Origin: Anaerolineales bacterium
Lineage (GTDB): Bacteria; Chloroflexota; Anaerolineae; Promineifilales; Promineifilaceae
Length of the DNA stretch: 54,028 nucleotides
Direction: 5' to 3'
NCBI GenBank assembly: GCA_011524645.1
Contig: WTJY01000386.1
Coordinates: 1-54,028, forward strand
Below, piece by piece: positions 1 to 9,600 of this stretch (positions are counted from its first letter, which is position 1; every line of letters begins with the position of its first letter). The notes under the pieces were generated by a model. It was not told the DNA's origin and searched no databases. It saw nothing but the letters and a program-made list of their open reading frames with translations. Both the position numbers and the translations under genes were made by a program.

Positions 1-82
1 GTTAGGTTTACAAACAATCATTGAGATTAGACCCAAACGAGGCCAGTGTGCGACCCTGACTGACTGACAAAAGTCAGCCAAA

Positions 83-778
83 CTAAGTTGCCAGATGGGC
101 AAAAACTTCAGTGGTTATTTCCAATTGCCATAATCGCTTGTCCACATCAGATTTTGCCGAGAAACAAGGTTCTAAATCAGGCAGAGGAGACAAAAACAAG
201 CGATCAATTAAATCCCATCCCTTGATTCGGGCGCGTCGAACCCAGCGCCAGCCGATTTTGAGATAGCTACTACCGCGAAACCAATGGGCATCCACGAAAC
301 GACGTTGCTGTGTTTCAACCACAACTGTCCCTTGAGAAACAAGAAACAAAGTAGCCACCGCAAGCACAAAACAAAGCCGATTTAAAGCAGGTGCTTGACG
401 TAAGCGAGAGCTTTCTAGTTGAAAACCATTTGACTTGTCATCTAAAAAGGACTCTTCAATATCAAATCTCAATCCATATTCGGCAAATGTTGTCCGTGAA
501 GTGGGTTGAGAACTGAGCAAATACCAGCATTCTTGGCTATCTAACGGCTTGCCAATGGCTAAATGAACTGGGCCATATTTCTGATCAGTCACTGATATGT
601 GATGAAAACAATGGGCTTGACTCCGTTTGAGTGGTAAATTGCCAATTTGAGTCGCACGTTTTCCTGGTCGATAAACCCGCAGGTTTTTTTTCGCTCGAAT
701 CGTCCATGCCCATCCCAAATACGCTTCGCAGTAAGCCATCAACCCTGTATCGACAAAGCCACGATCTGCTAATAACAT
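83..778 (-). pseudogene. IS4-like DDE transposase, C-terminal part only
   Basis: The 231-residue frame starts inside a transposase catalytic core. LLADRGF near the start matches the strand carrying the second catalytic Asp of DDE transposases, and IEESFLDDKSNGF (about residue 107 on) resembles the segment with the catalytic Glu in IS4-type enzymes. The N-terminal half with the first Asp is missing. The frame stays open only a few codons upstream (PADAEI before the first Met) and then meets a stop near 805. A small hairpin (CTGAC-AAAA-GTCAG, 64-77) lies just past the stop. It abuts a second broken IS gene. I read it as a dead IS remnant. The exact IS family is uncertain. Confidence 0.75.
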
Positions 779-851
779 GATCTCTGCATCTGCTGGAATT
801 ATGCCTGTTTAAGCAGTCAATCAGTTCTGCATCGATCTGACTAGGGACGCT

Positions 852-1255
852 TTAAATCCATCTTTCTGCAACCCAATTGCATGATGAACATGCATACAAG
901 CGGATACCTAACGGCATCTTCTGTTTGGCCCCACAGTTCGCACATAACTGGGAAGAGGGAAACCATTGATCAACTAACTGCACTTGTGACCCATAAAGCT
1001 GGCTTTTGTAAGTTAGTTGTCGGACCAACTCGCCAAACGGGACATCGCTTATGTGCTTAGCCAGACGGCGATTTTGTACCATACCAGAGACATTGAGGCT
1101 TTCTGAGCCGATAAACCCATAACTTTGAGTGATCTTCGTGGTCGTTTTGTGCAAATAATCCTGACGGCCGCGCCGAATTTTGGCATGGCACCGTGACAAC
1201 TTCTTTTTGGTTTTCCACCAATTATTGGATTTGGCGAAGGTATTGAGGTGTACAC
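852..1255 (-). pseudogene. tnpB: TnpB (IS200/IS605-type) remnant
   Basis: The minus-strand frame encodes a C-terminal TnpB segment: a KKLSRCHAKIRRGRQDYLHK stretch, a central SESLNVSGMVQNRRLAKHI region, and a zinc ribbon with CANC and CSSC pairs (SSQLCANCG, then YACSSCN). TnpB proteins are the RNA-guided nucleases of IS605-type elements. The RuvC-like N-terminal part is absent. The frame continues open past 1199 (NTFAKSNNWWKTK) without a credible start. At the 3' end the usual ribbon-to-DLNAA tail breaks off into a stop (AERWI). Both ends are therefore damaged. No intact TnpA is present. I see no clear omega-RNA, though one could have overlapped the lost 3' end. Confidence 0.7.
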
Positions 1256-1527
1256 AGCCGAAGCCTACTTTGGGTTGACAGGGTTGGAGCGACCTATCTA
1301 CGTTTAGTCGACAAGCCTCCGGCGGCCCCTACGCGGGGAGTGGCCGGGAACATCCCTACACACGGTGTAGTAGGTATCCTCATAGATGCCAAAGAGGTGC
1401 AAAAATCGCCTCAAAATGTTACTTAAATATTCGATTTTTTGGTCTTGACAATGGGGTGCACATTAAACCGAACTCAATCCCTTCTGCTAAGTCATAATAA
1501 AATCATCAGGATCGATTGTATCGGCAT
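1256..1527. other. noncoding stretch between IS remnants and cluster
   Basis: No supportable gene. A GC-rich patch at about 1310-1355 contains short complementary runs. A weak inverted repeat AAAAATCG (1401-1408) / CGATTTTT (1432-1439), with a 23-base loop and a T run, could form a poor terminator. Nothing else is recognisable. Confidence 0.4.
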
Positions 1528-1572
1528 TTATCATTGTTTATTAGTATTTGTCATTGCTTATCATTGTTTGTC
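1528..1572. repeat. 10-bp tandem repeat, about 4.5 units
   Basis: Consecutive decamers read TTATCATTGT, TTATTAGTAT, TTGTCATTGC, TTATCATTGT, then TTGTC. The core TCATTG recurs at 1531, 1551 and 1561, that is at 20 and 10 bp spacing, on one face of the helix. It lies about 390 bases upstream of the first cluster gene. This could be an operator array for a regulator not encoded in the window, or simply a short tandem repeat. Confidence 0.55.
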
Positions 1573-1646
1573 TCGACTGAGTATGAATTTCTCAAATTAA
1601 TTCATTCATGAATGGTACTGTGATAGATTCAAGTAGCTTAATTTTG

Positions 1647-1819
1647 CTAGTCCTGCTGGATTCGGTGGGACTTAATCAATTAACAATTGTCATTCCCACC
1701 AAAATGGGAATCTAACTCTGTTTGAGCATTTGCCCCCCTGCTTATGCAGGGATGACAGCCCTGTAAATCGACTGTTTTTGAACAATTGACACTTATCCCA
1801 CCAAATTCGGCAGTATCAG
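1647..1819. repeat. MITE- or BIME-like palindromic element
   Basis: The left end TCCTGCTGGATTCGGTGGGA (1651-1670) and the reverse complement of 1796-1815 match at 16 of 20 positions, so the element has imperfect terminal inverted repeats. Between them are two hairpins: ATTCCCA (1692-1698) with TGGGAAT (1705-1711), and CCCTGC-TTAT-GCAGGG (1736-1751). No coding capacity. A second copy of the left end lies at 53981-54028, so this is a dispersed genomic repeat. It sits between the IS remnants and the first biosynthetic gene. Confidence 0.6.
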
Positions 1820-1943
1820 TAATTTTGTAAATAATTTAAGTGTTGCTTGCTTACAGTAAAAAGATATTCAGAGTGCTTTTTTACCTATAAACACAATAAT
1901 TCCAAATCACACCAAAAATTTCGTCTATTACCGCCTATTACTT

Positions 1944-1948
1944 GAGGT
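1944..1948 (+). promoter_or_regulatory. ribosome binding site of the acyl-AMP ligase
   Basis: GAGGT lies 8 bases before the ATG at 1957. It favours that ATG over an in-frame TTG at 1942, which has no upstream Shine-Dalgarno sequence and would overlap this site. Confidence 0.5.
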
Positions 1949-1956
1949 ACACAAAT

Positions 1957-3672
1957 ATGCCACATTCACCCTTAGAGCTATCAGGTGAGACTCTTGTTGA
2001 TGTTTTGTTTTCGGTTGTTCGGGCTAATCCTAGCCAAACCGCTTACATATTCGTCAAGGACCGAGGTCGAACTGAGCAAAAAATGACCTATTGGCAACTT
2101 TTTCAGCAGGCCAGAGCGATCGCGATGACTCTGCAACAAAAGGGTTATCAAGAGAAGTGTGTCCTTCTCCTTTATCCGCCGAGTCTTGATTACATTGTAG
2201 CTTTTTGGGGGTGTCTATTGGCTGGAGTTACGGCCATTCCTGCTTACCCGCCTAATTTTAATCGGCCGATAGACCGTCTTGAATCGATTGTGACCGACGC
2301 AAAACCGGTAGCAGCTATTACAACAGACGCTCTAGTCGGCTCTCTTGTCTATCACTTTGGCAATCATTCTGGGCTTGAGCATATCGACTGCATCTCTACA
2401 GATTTGCTTGATGTTTCGGATGAAGATTGGGTTCCGCCTGCTATCGACGCTGATCATATCGCGTTTTTGCAATATACCTCTGGGTCTACATCGTTGCCGA
2501 AAGGGGTGATGGTCTCGCATAAAAACCTGATGCAGAATGAGCAGATTATTTGTGAAGCTTTCGGGCACACACAAGAGACTGTCGTTGCCGGCTGGCTTCC
2601 GCTCTATCATGATATGGGGTTGATCGGCAATGTCATTCAGCCACTTTGTCTGGGCCGTACTTGTGTCCTGATTTCCCCGCTAGATTTCCTTAAAAAGCCT
2701 GTTCTCTGGCTCGAGATTATCTCTAAATACAAAGTAACAACGAGTGGTGGCCCTAATTTCGCCTATGACTTGTGTGTACGCAAAGTAAAACCTGAGGACA
2801 TCGCTAAACTGGATCTCAGTAGCTGGCGAGTCGCTTTCAACGGTGCGGAGCCTATCCGTGCGACAACGTTACAAGCCTTTAGCGATACATTTGCGCCCGC
2901 TGGTTTTGATCCACGTGCCTTTTATCCTTGCTATGGTTTGGCCGAAGCGACCCTCTTTGTTACAGGTGTGACACATATGACAGGGCCTGTTATCAAGCGT
3001 TTTGATGCCTCCGCTTTGGAGGAGAACCGAGCTGTTCCGGCTGCAGAAGGGACCATGTTGGTGGGTTCCGGCCGTTTATGGGGGGATCAAAAACTTTTGA
3101 TTGTTGATCCAGACAGTGGGCAACCGCTATCGGACAATGAGATTGGGGAGATTTGGTTGCAAAGTGATTGTGTTACCCGTGGTTACTGGCAACGACCAGC
3201 CGCAACAGAAGAAACCTTTCATGCTTATACACATGATGGCCTAGGCCCCTTTCTTCGGACCGGAGATTTGGGCTTTTTGAGTGAGCGCGAGCTTTTTGTT
3301 ACAGGACGGACCAAAGATTTAATTATTATTGACGGCCGCAACCACTACCCTCAAGACATTGAACATACAGTTGAACGGACAAATGATGCTGTCCGTCCAA
3401 GCGGTTGTGCTGCTTTTGCTGTAGATCATGAGAATGAAGAACAACTTGTCGTAGTCGCACGTGTTAAAATGCAGGGGGCCACAGTTTCCATAGAGCAACT
3501 CAGACAGGAAATTATAGGAGCCATCGTGGAGACACATCAAATACGCCCGCATGATATTGTCCTTATTACGCAAGGGAATATTCCGAAAACGACAAGCGGT
3601 AAAGTACAACGTAGGCTTTGCCGGAAAATGTATCTTAATGGACACTTTGGTAGCATATTAGACTCCGCTTAG
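1957..3672 (+). CDS. fatty acyl-AMP ligase (FAAL) starter enzyme
   Basis: A 571-residue member of the adenylate-forming family. Seen: ATP-binding loop YTSGSTSLPKGVMVSHKNL (about residue 168), WLPLYHDMGLIG, YGLAEATLFV, the hinge LRTGDLGFL, KDLIIIDGRNHYPQDIE, and the C-terminal lysine loop IPKTTSGKVQRR. The LYHDMGL and GRNHYPQDIE motifs are typical of FAALs, which make acyl-adenylates and pass the acyl group to an ACP instead of CoA. Length fits the family. It is the first gene of the operon, 9 bases before a PKS that opens with an ACP, the usual FAAL-ACP pairing. Inferred role: activation of a medium- or long-chain fatty acid as starter. Chain length cannot be read from sequence. Confidence 0.93.
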   Translation: MPHSPLELSGETLVDVLFSVVRANPSQTAYIFVKDRGRTEQKMTYWQLFQQARAIAMTLQQKGYQEKCVLLLYPPSLDYIVAFWGCLLAGVTAIPAYPPNFNRPIDRLESIVTDAKPVAAITTDALVGSLVYHFGNHSGLEHIDCISTDLLDVSDEDWVPPAIDADHIAFLQYTSGSTSLPKGVMVSHKNLMQNEQIICEAFGHTQETVVAGWLPLYHDMGLIGNVIQPLCLGRTCVLISPLDFLKKPVLWLEIISKYKVTTSGGPNFAYDLCVRKVKPEDIAKLDLSSWRVAFNGAEPIRATTLQAFSDTFAPAGFDPRAFYPCYGLAEATLFVTGVTHMTGPVIKRFDASALEENRAVPAAEGTMLVGSGRLWGDQKLLIVDPDSGQPLSDNEIGEIWLQSDCVTRGYWQRPAATEETFHAYTHDGLGPFLRTGDLGFLSERELFVTGRTKDLIIIDGRNHYPQDIEHTVERTNDAVRPSGCAAFAVDHENEEQLVVVARVKMQGATVSIEQLRQEIIGAIVETHQIRPHDIVLITQGNIPKTTSGKVQRRLCRKMYLNGHFGSILDSA

Positions 3673-3681
3673 GTGAGCTTC

Positions 3682-6600
3682 ATGGAACAATTTAGTCACA
3701 CACCATCTATACAATCGATCCAGAAATGGTTGATCGAAAGAGTTGCTGATCTTCTCGCTGTCCCTGTCGCCACGATTGATCCAACTGTCCCTATGGCCGA
3801 CTATGGTCTAGCTTCTCGTAATGCGGTCACTATCGTTGGTGACCTTGAAGAATGGCTCGATGCTGATTCTTTGTCTCCAACCCTGATATGGGAGTACCCC
3901 ACCATTGAGGCATTGGCTGAGTACCTCGGTGGCAAAAGTGATTTTGAACAGATGGAATTTTCATCTACTGTTGATCAGGCTACGGCCGAGCCGATCGCTA
4001 TTATCGGCATGGGATGTCGCTTTCCATTAGCGAATGGGGTAGAAGCTTTCTGGCAGTTATTAGTGGATGGTGTCGATGCGATTCGCAAGGTTCCTGAAAG
4101 CCGCTGGGCATTAGATGATTATTATGAGCCCCAATCAGGTGTTGCCGGTAAGATGAACACAGAGTGGGGCGGATTTGTTGATAAGCATGATCAATTTGAC
4201 TCCGCTTTTTTCGGTTTATCCCCTCGCGAAGCATCTCGTATGGACCCGCAACAGCGTTTTACGCTCGAAGTTGCTTGGGAAGCACTTGAGCAAGCCAATA
4301 TCTCGCCCTATACATTGAAGAATAGCCAAACTGGGGTGTTTATGGGGGTGGCGAGCAATGATTACAGCCGTTTGCAGTTGAGCCAGCCCCAATGGGTTGA
4401 TGGCTATGCGGGAACAGGCAATGCGTTTAGTGTTGTGGCCAATCGGCTTTCTTATTTACTAGATCTGCGTGGCCCTAGTATCGTTGTAGATACCGCTTGC
4501 TCTTCTTCATTGGTTTCGGTTCACTTGGCTTGTGCTAGCTTACAACGGGGTGAGTGTACATTGGCCTTGGCTGGTGGTGTGGGTCTTATCCTTTCTCCTG
4601 AATTAACGATCTCTTTTTCTAGTGCGGGAATGATGGCGGGGCACGGTCGCTGTCGTACGTTTGACCAGCAAGCGGAAGGGTATGTCCGTGGAGAAGGGTG
4701 TGGCCTTGTTGTTCTTAAGCGTTTGCGCCAAGCTGAGGCGGATGGGGATCGGATTATCGCTGTGATTCGAGGCACGGCCGTTAATCAAGACGGCCGTAGT
4801 AATGGGCTGACCGCACCGAACCAGAAAGCACAAGAATCAGTTATCCGACAAGCACTAGCCAATGCGAAACTTGAGCCTCGCCAAATTAGCTATGTCGAAG
4901 CGCATGGGACGGGGACCCCTTTGGGTGATCCGATTGAAATTAATGCGCTCAAAAATGTATTGATGGCTGGCCGTGAAGGGCAACTTTGTGCGATCGGTGC
5001 TGTCAAAACCAATATTGGACACTTAGAAGCGGCCGCAGGGATTGCCGGCCTGATTAAAACAGCATTGGTTTTGCAACGAGGCATCATTCCTCCAAATTTA
5101 CATTTTGACACCCTAAATGAACATATTGATCTTGCTAATACATCGTTTGTTGTGCCTACGAAAAATCAGAAGTGGATTGGGGCGATGCGTGATCGATATG
5201 CAGGGGTGAGCTCTTTCGGGTTTGGGGGAACGAACGCCCATGCTGTGTTGCAACAGCCACCAACCCTATCTGAGACGCCTGATACTATTTCACGGCCGTA
5301 TACCCTCTTGCCGTTTTCCGCTAAATCTGACCGCTCTCTTCAAATGCTTGTTCAACAATATCAAGCAATGACCGCCACAAACCTGCATAATGTGGCCTAT
5401 ACAGCGGCCAATAAACGAGCTCACTTCTCGCAACGTTTGGCGATTATCGCGGGCACACCTGATGATTTACAAAGTAAGCTCGCAGCCTATCAATCGGGAG
5501 AGCCGGATATCGTTGGGGTAATGCCATTTAACCGACGATCCATAAACGATAACCCTATCTTTGTGTTTCCGGGGCAAGGCTCCCAATGGGCGAGTATGGG
5601 GCGAGAGTTGTTTGATCGTGAGCTTGTTTTTCAACGTGCTCTGGTTGATTGTGAAAACGCGATGAAGCCTTTCTTTGGCGAATCTTTGATCGGCTTGGTA
5701 ACTGGAGAAATACCGCTTGACCAGATCGACTTTATCCAACCGGCTTTATTCGCCATGGAAGTCGGGCTGGCGCGCTTATGGGAATCGTGGGGGATCAAAC
5801 CTCGGTTTGTTTTGGGCCATAGCATGGGGGAAATTGCTGCGGCCCATATCGCTGGAATCCTGACATTGACCGATGCCGCACGTATTATTTGTGTGCGCAG
5901 CCGTTTGCTCAAAAAAGTAAGTGGCCAAGGGGGGATGTTGTTGGTCGAGCTTTCTCAACCACAGACAGAACAACTGATCTCTGCATATACGAACAGCGTA
6001 TCGATTGCTGTGTGTAATAGTCCCGATTCTACCGTTTTGGCTGGAGATTTGGCTACGTTAGAACTTATTTATGAGCAGCTAGATATTGCGGGAACTTTTT
6101 GCCGTTGGGTTAAAGTTGATGTCGCTTCACATAGCCCACAAGTTGATCCGCTATTGACAGAACTCGCCGAGTTGTTACAACCGATTGCGCCCCAAGATTC
6201 ACAAATCCCTTTCTTTTCAACGGTCACTGGAAAATGGATGTCTGGGTCTGAGATGACGGCGGATTATTGGCTCCATAACTTGCGTCAGCCGGTTGTGTTT
6301 TCCCAAGCGGTTCAGGCGTTACTCCATGATGATAACCGACTGTTTATGGAGATGAGCCCCCATCCGATATTGCTTCCTGCTATACAAAATATTGCGAGAC
6401 TGACGGAGCTTGAGGATAGAAATGATGATGTTTGGGTCCTTCCTTCTTTGCGCCGTGAAAATGTCTGGTTTACGTTGCTAGAGTCTTTGGGACAGCTGTA
6501 TGTCTTCGGTTTTGAGGTCGATTGGACGGCCGTTTATCCACAAGGTAAGTCGATCACATTACCCACCTATGCGTGGGATCACCAGCGGATTTGGTTTACG

Positions 6601-9600
6601 GATGATGAGACTTTGGTACAGGCACAAAATCGTGTGTCTGTGAATTTGACCTCCTGTTTGCTGGGCGTACCTCATACGGCTCCCGCGCCTATGTTACACC
6701 CTTATTGGGAGGTGCAACTGGACTTACAGCAGTTCCCATATCTTTCCGACCATCAAGTCGAGAGACAACCTGTCATGCCCGCTGCGGCCTATTTAGAAAT
6801 GGCTTTGGCAGCAGGCTATGAACTCGAACATACTTATCCAGTGGTATTGAACCAAGTTGCGTATGAGCGTCTTCTCTTCCTTCGTGATGAAGCTGCATCT
6901 CCCGTTGTCCAGACCATTTTAAATCCTGTTGCCGATGAAGCATGGCATTTTCGTGTGCTGGCGGCATCAGATTCGGATCAAACATGGCATACACATGCGG
7001 CCGGAACGATGTTGTTAGGGCACAATAATGAGGAACTCGCTCAGTTGTCCTTAGAACAGTTGCAAACACGCTGTACAACGGCCGTAGATACGGCCGATTT
7101 TTACCAACAACTTGCCGCAAGCGGATTGCACTATGGACCGGCTTTCCAAGCGATTCATCGGTTATGGCATGGGGATCAACAATGTGTTGCCCAGCTCGCT
7201 CCCTCTAAGATACTAAATCATTTGCTGGATCCTACTATGCTAGATGCGGCATTTCAGACGGCCGGTCTCCTCTTACCAGATGAATTTGCCGATGGCACAC
7301 CTTATTTGCCCAGCTATACAGAGCAAATGACGTTGCTGGGCACGCCTCCGGTTGGACAATCTCTTTGGGTTTATGCACAGCTTGTTGAAGCGAACCATCA
7401 GACATTGGTGGTTGATATCACCATCATGGATGAGGCAGGACACCCTTTCGTCTTGATTAATCGATTCACGACTAAACGACTTGATCGCACCGCTTCTCTT
7501 GATCGGAAATGGGATGATTGGCTATATCACTTAGATTGGGAGATGTCTTCATTGTCTGAGACCTCAACGCCTGAGATATCGACCCGCCTAGCAAATGAAC
7601 AGTGGCTCCTGTTTGTGGACGCATCTGCCATGATCGGGAAACCGCTTCAAGATTTATGGGCCAATCAAGGGATTGTTCCGATTTGTGTCACGCATGGTGA
7701 GGGCTTTCAGCAACGTGATGCGTCTCATTTCGAAATCGATCCAAATCAACCGGATCACTTTCAACGCCTCTTCCGTGAATTGCCCCAAATACCGACCCAG
7801 ATCGTTTACCTATGGGCCTTAGATGTACGGGAAGTAGCTGAGTTTGATATGGGCATCGCCCCTTTGATTCATCATGCACCGCTTCACTTGATTCAAGCGA
7901 TTGCCCAGATGGGGTGGCGAGACGAGCCTCGGCTCTGGTTTGTAACGCGTGGGGTCCATGCGGCCGAAATGATCGATGAAGAAAGTGTGGCCCATGCATC
8001 CTTGTGGGGACTTGGTCGTGTGGTCGGGCATGAGCATCCTAATTTGCGCTGTACTTGTCTTGATTTGTCTAACCCGCAAACGAGCCAATGGGCACATGAT
8101 TTGTTACAAGAGCTCAACGCGCTATCGGACGAAAACCAGATAGCTTGGCGAGAGAACGGCCGTTATGTGTTACGTCTTCTACCTTATCGTACGGGAGGGG
8201 CATCGTCGTTTGTACAAGCGAACAGCAGAGCTTACCAGCTTGTATCGCAACAGCCAGGGGTACTAGATCGATTGTGTTGGCAGGTCGCTGTGCCACAAGC
8301 TCCAGAGCCAAACCAATTACAGGTCCAAGTGATGGCGACAGGGCTTAATTTTTTAGATGTGTTGTCCGCGATGGGGATTCGACCCGATGATGATGGGGAT
8401 GGCCCATTGCGTTTTGGTGGAGAATGTGCGGGAATTGTTACGGCCGTTGGGGCTCAAGTGACCCGCTTTGCGGTGGGAGATACGGTTTTGGGGATAGCCC
8501 CCGGTAGTTTTAGCCAGTATATCAATGTGAATGCTGAGTTCATGGTGCACAAACCGGATCATCTTGGTTTTGCTGATGCGGCCACTATTCCGATCAACTT
8601 TATGACGGCTTATCATGCTCTGGTTAACTTAGCTGATCTGCAGCCCGATGAACGGGTGCTTATTCACTCGGCGTCTGGTGGGACAGGAATGGCGGCGATA
8701 CAGGTGGCTCAAAAGTGTGGTGCTGTGATTTTTGCCACGGCCGGTACAGAACAAAAGCGAGATTACCTCCGATCATTGGGCATTGAGCATGTGATGAATT
8801 CTCGTTCTTTGGATTTCGCTACGGAAGTCATGGAACTGACCCATCGGGAAGGGGTTGATGTCGTTCTGAATTCACTTACGGGAGCTGCGATTCGTAAAGG
8901 GCTTGAGATTCTTGCACCATATGGCCGCTTTATGGAAATCGGTAAGCGGGATATCTATGAGGACAACCCTATCGGTCTACTGCCGTTTCAGAAAAATTTG
9001 ACTTATTCGGCGATTGATTTAGCACGTATGGCGGTGGAGCGACCGGCCCGAATGGGGCGCATTTTACAACAAGTGATGGCTGGATTTGTCGATGGTGAGT
9101 TTACACCATTACCCAAGCGTACTTACCCAGCAGCCGAAGTAGGCGACGCATTCCGGTATATGGCCCAAGCGCAACATATAGGCAAACTGGTCGTCACTTT
9201 TTCAAAGGAGGAAGAGCCTCCCTTAATTTCCTCCCTCTCGCCTGAGACGATCTTTCGCTCAGATGGTGCCTATTTGATTACGGGCGGGTTGGGTGGTCTG
9301 GGGCTAGCTTTTAGCCACTGGATGATCGCTGAAGGTGCGAAGCATTTGACATTAGTGACTCGCCGTCAAACTTTATCAGCCTCTTTACAAGAGGAAATCG
9401 ACCAAATGGAAGCGGCTGGAGCAACGGTCACGATCGCCACTGGTGATATGGGAAATCGGGATGATGTAGAGCGGATTGTACGAGTGATGAGCAGCCGAGA
9501 CATTCCGTTGCGAGGGGTGATTCATGCGGCGGCCGTTTTGGATGATGGGATTTTGCTTCAGCAAACGGCAGAACGTTTCGTCGCTACGCGTCGGGCAAAA

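Noticed and set aside
1886-1891. TATAAA as -10 box for the operon
   Set aside because: No acceptable -35 hexamer lies 16-18 bases upstream, and the region is AT-rich enough for chance matches.
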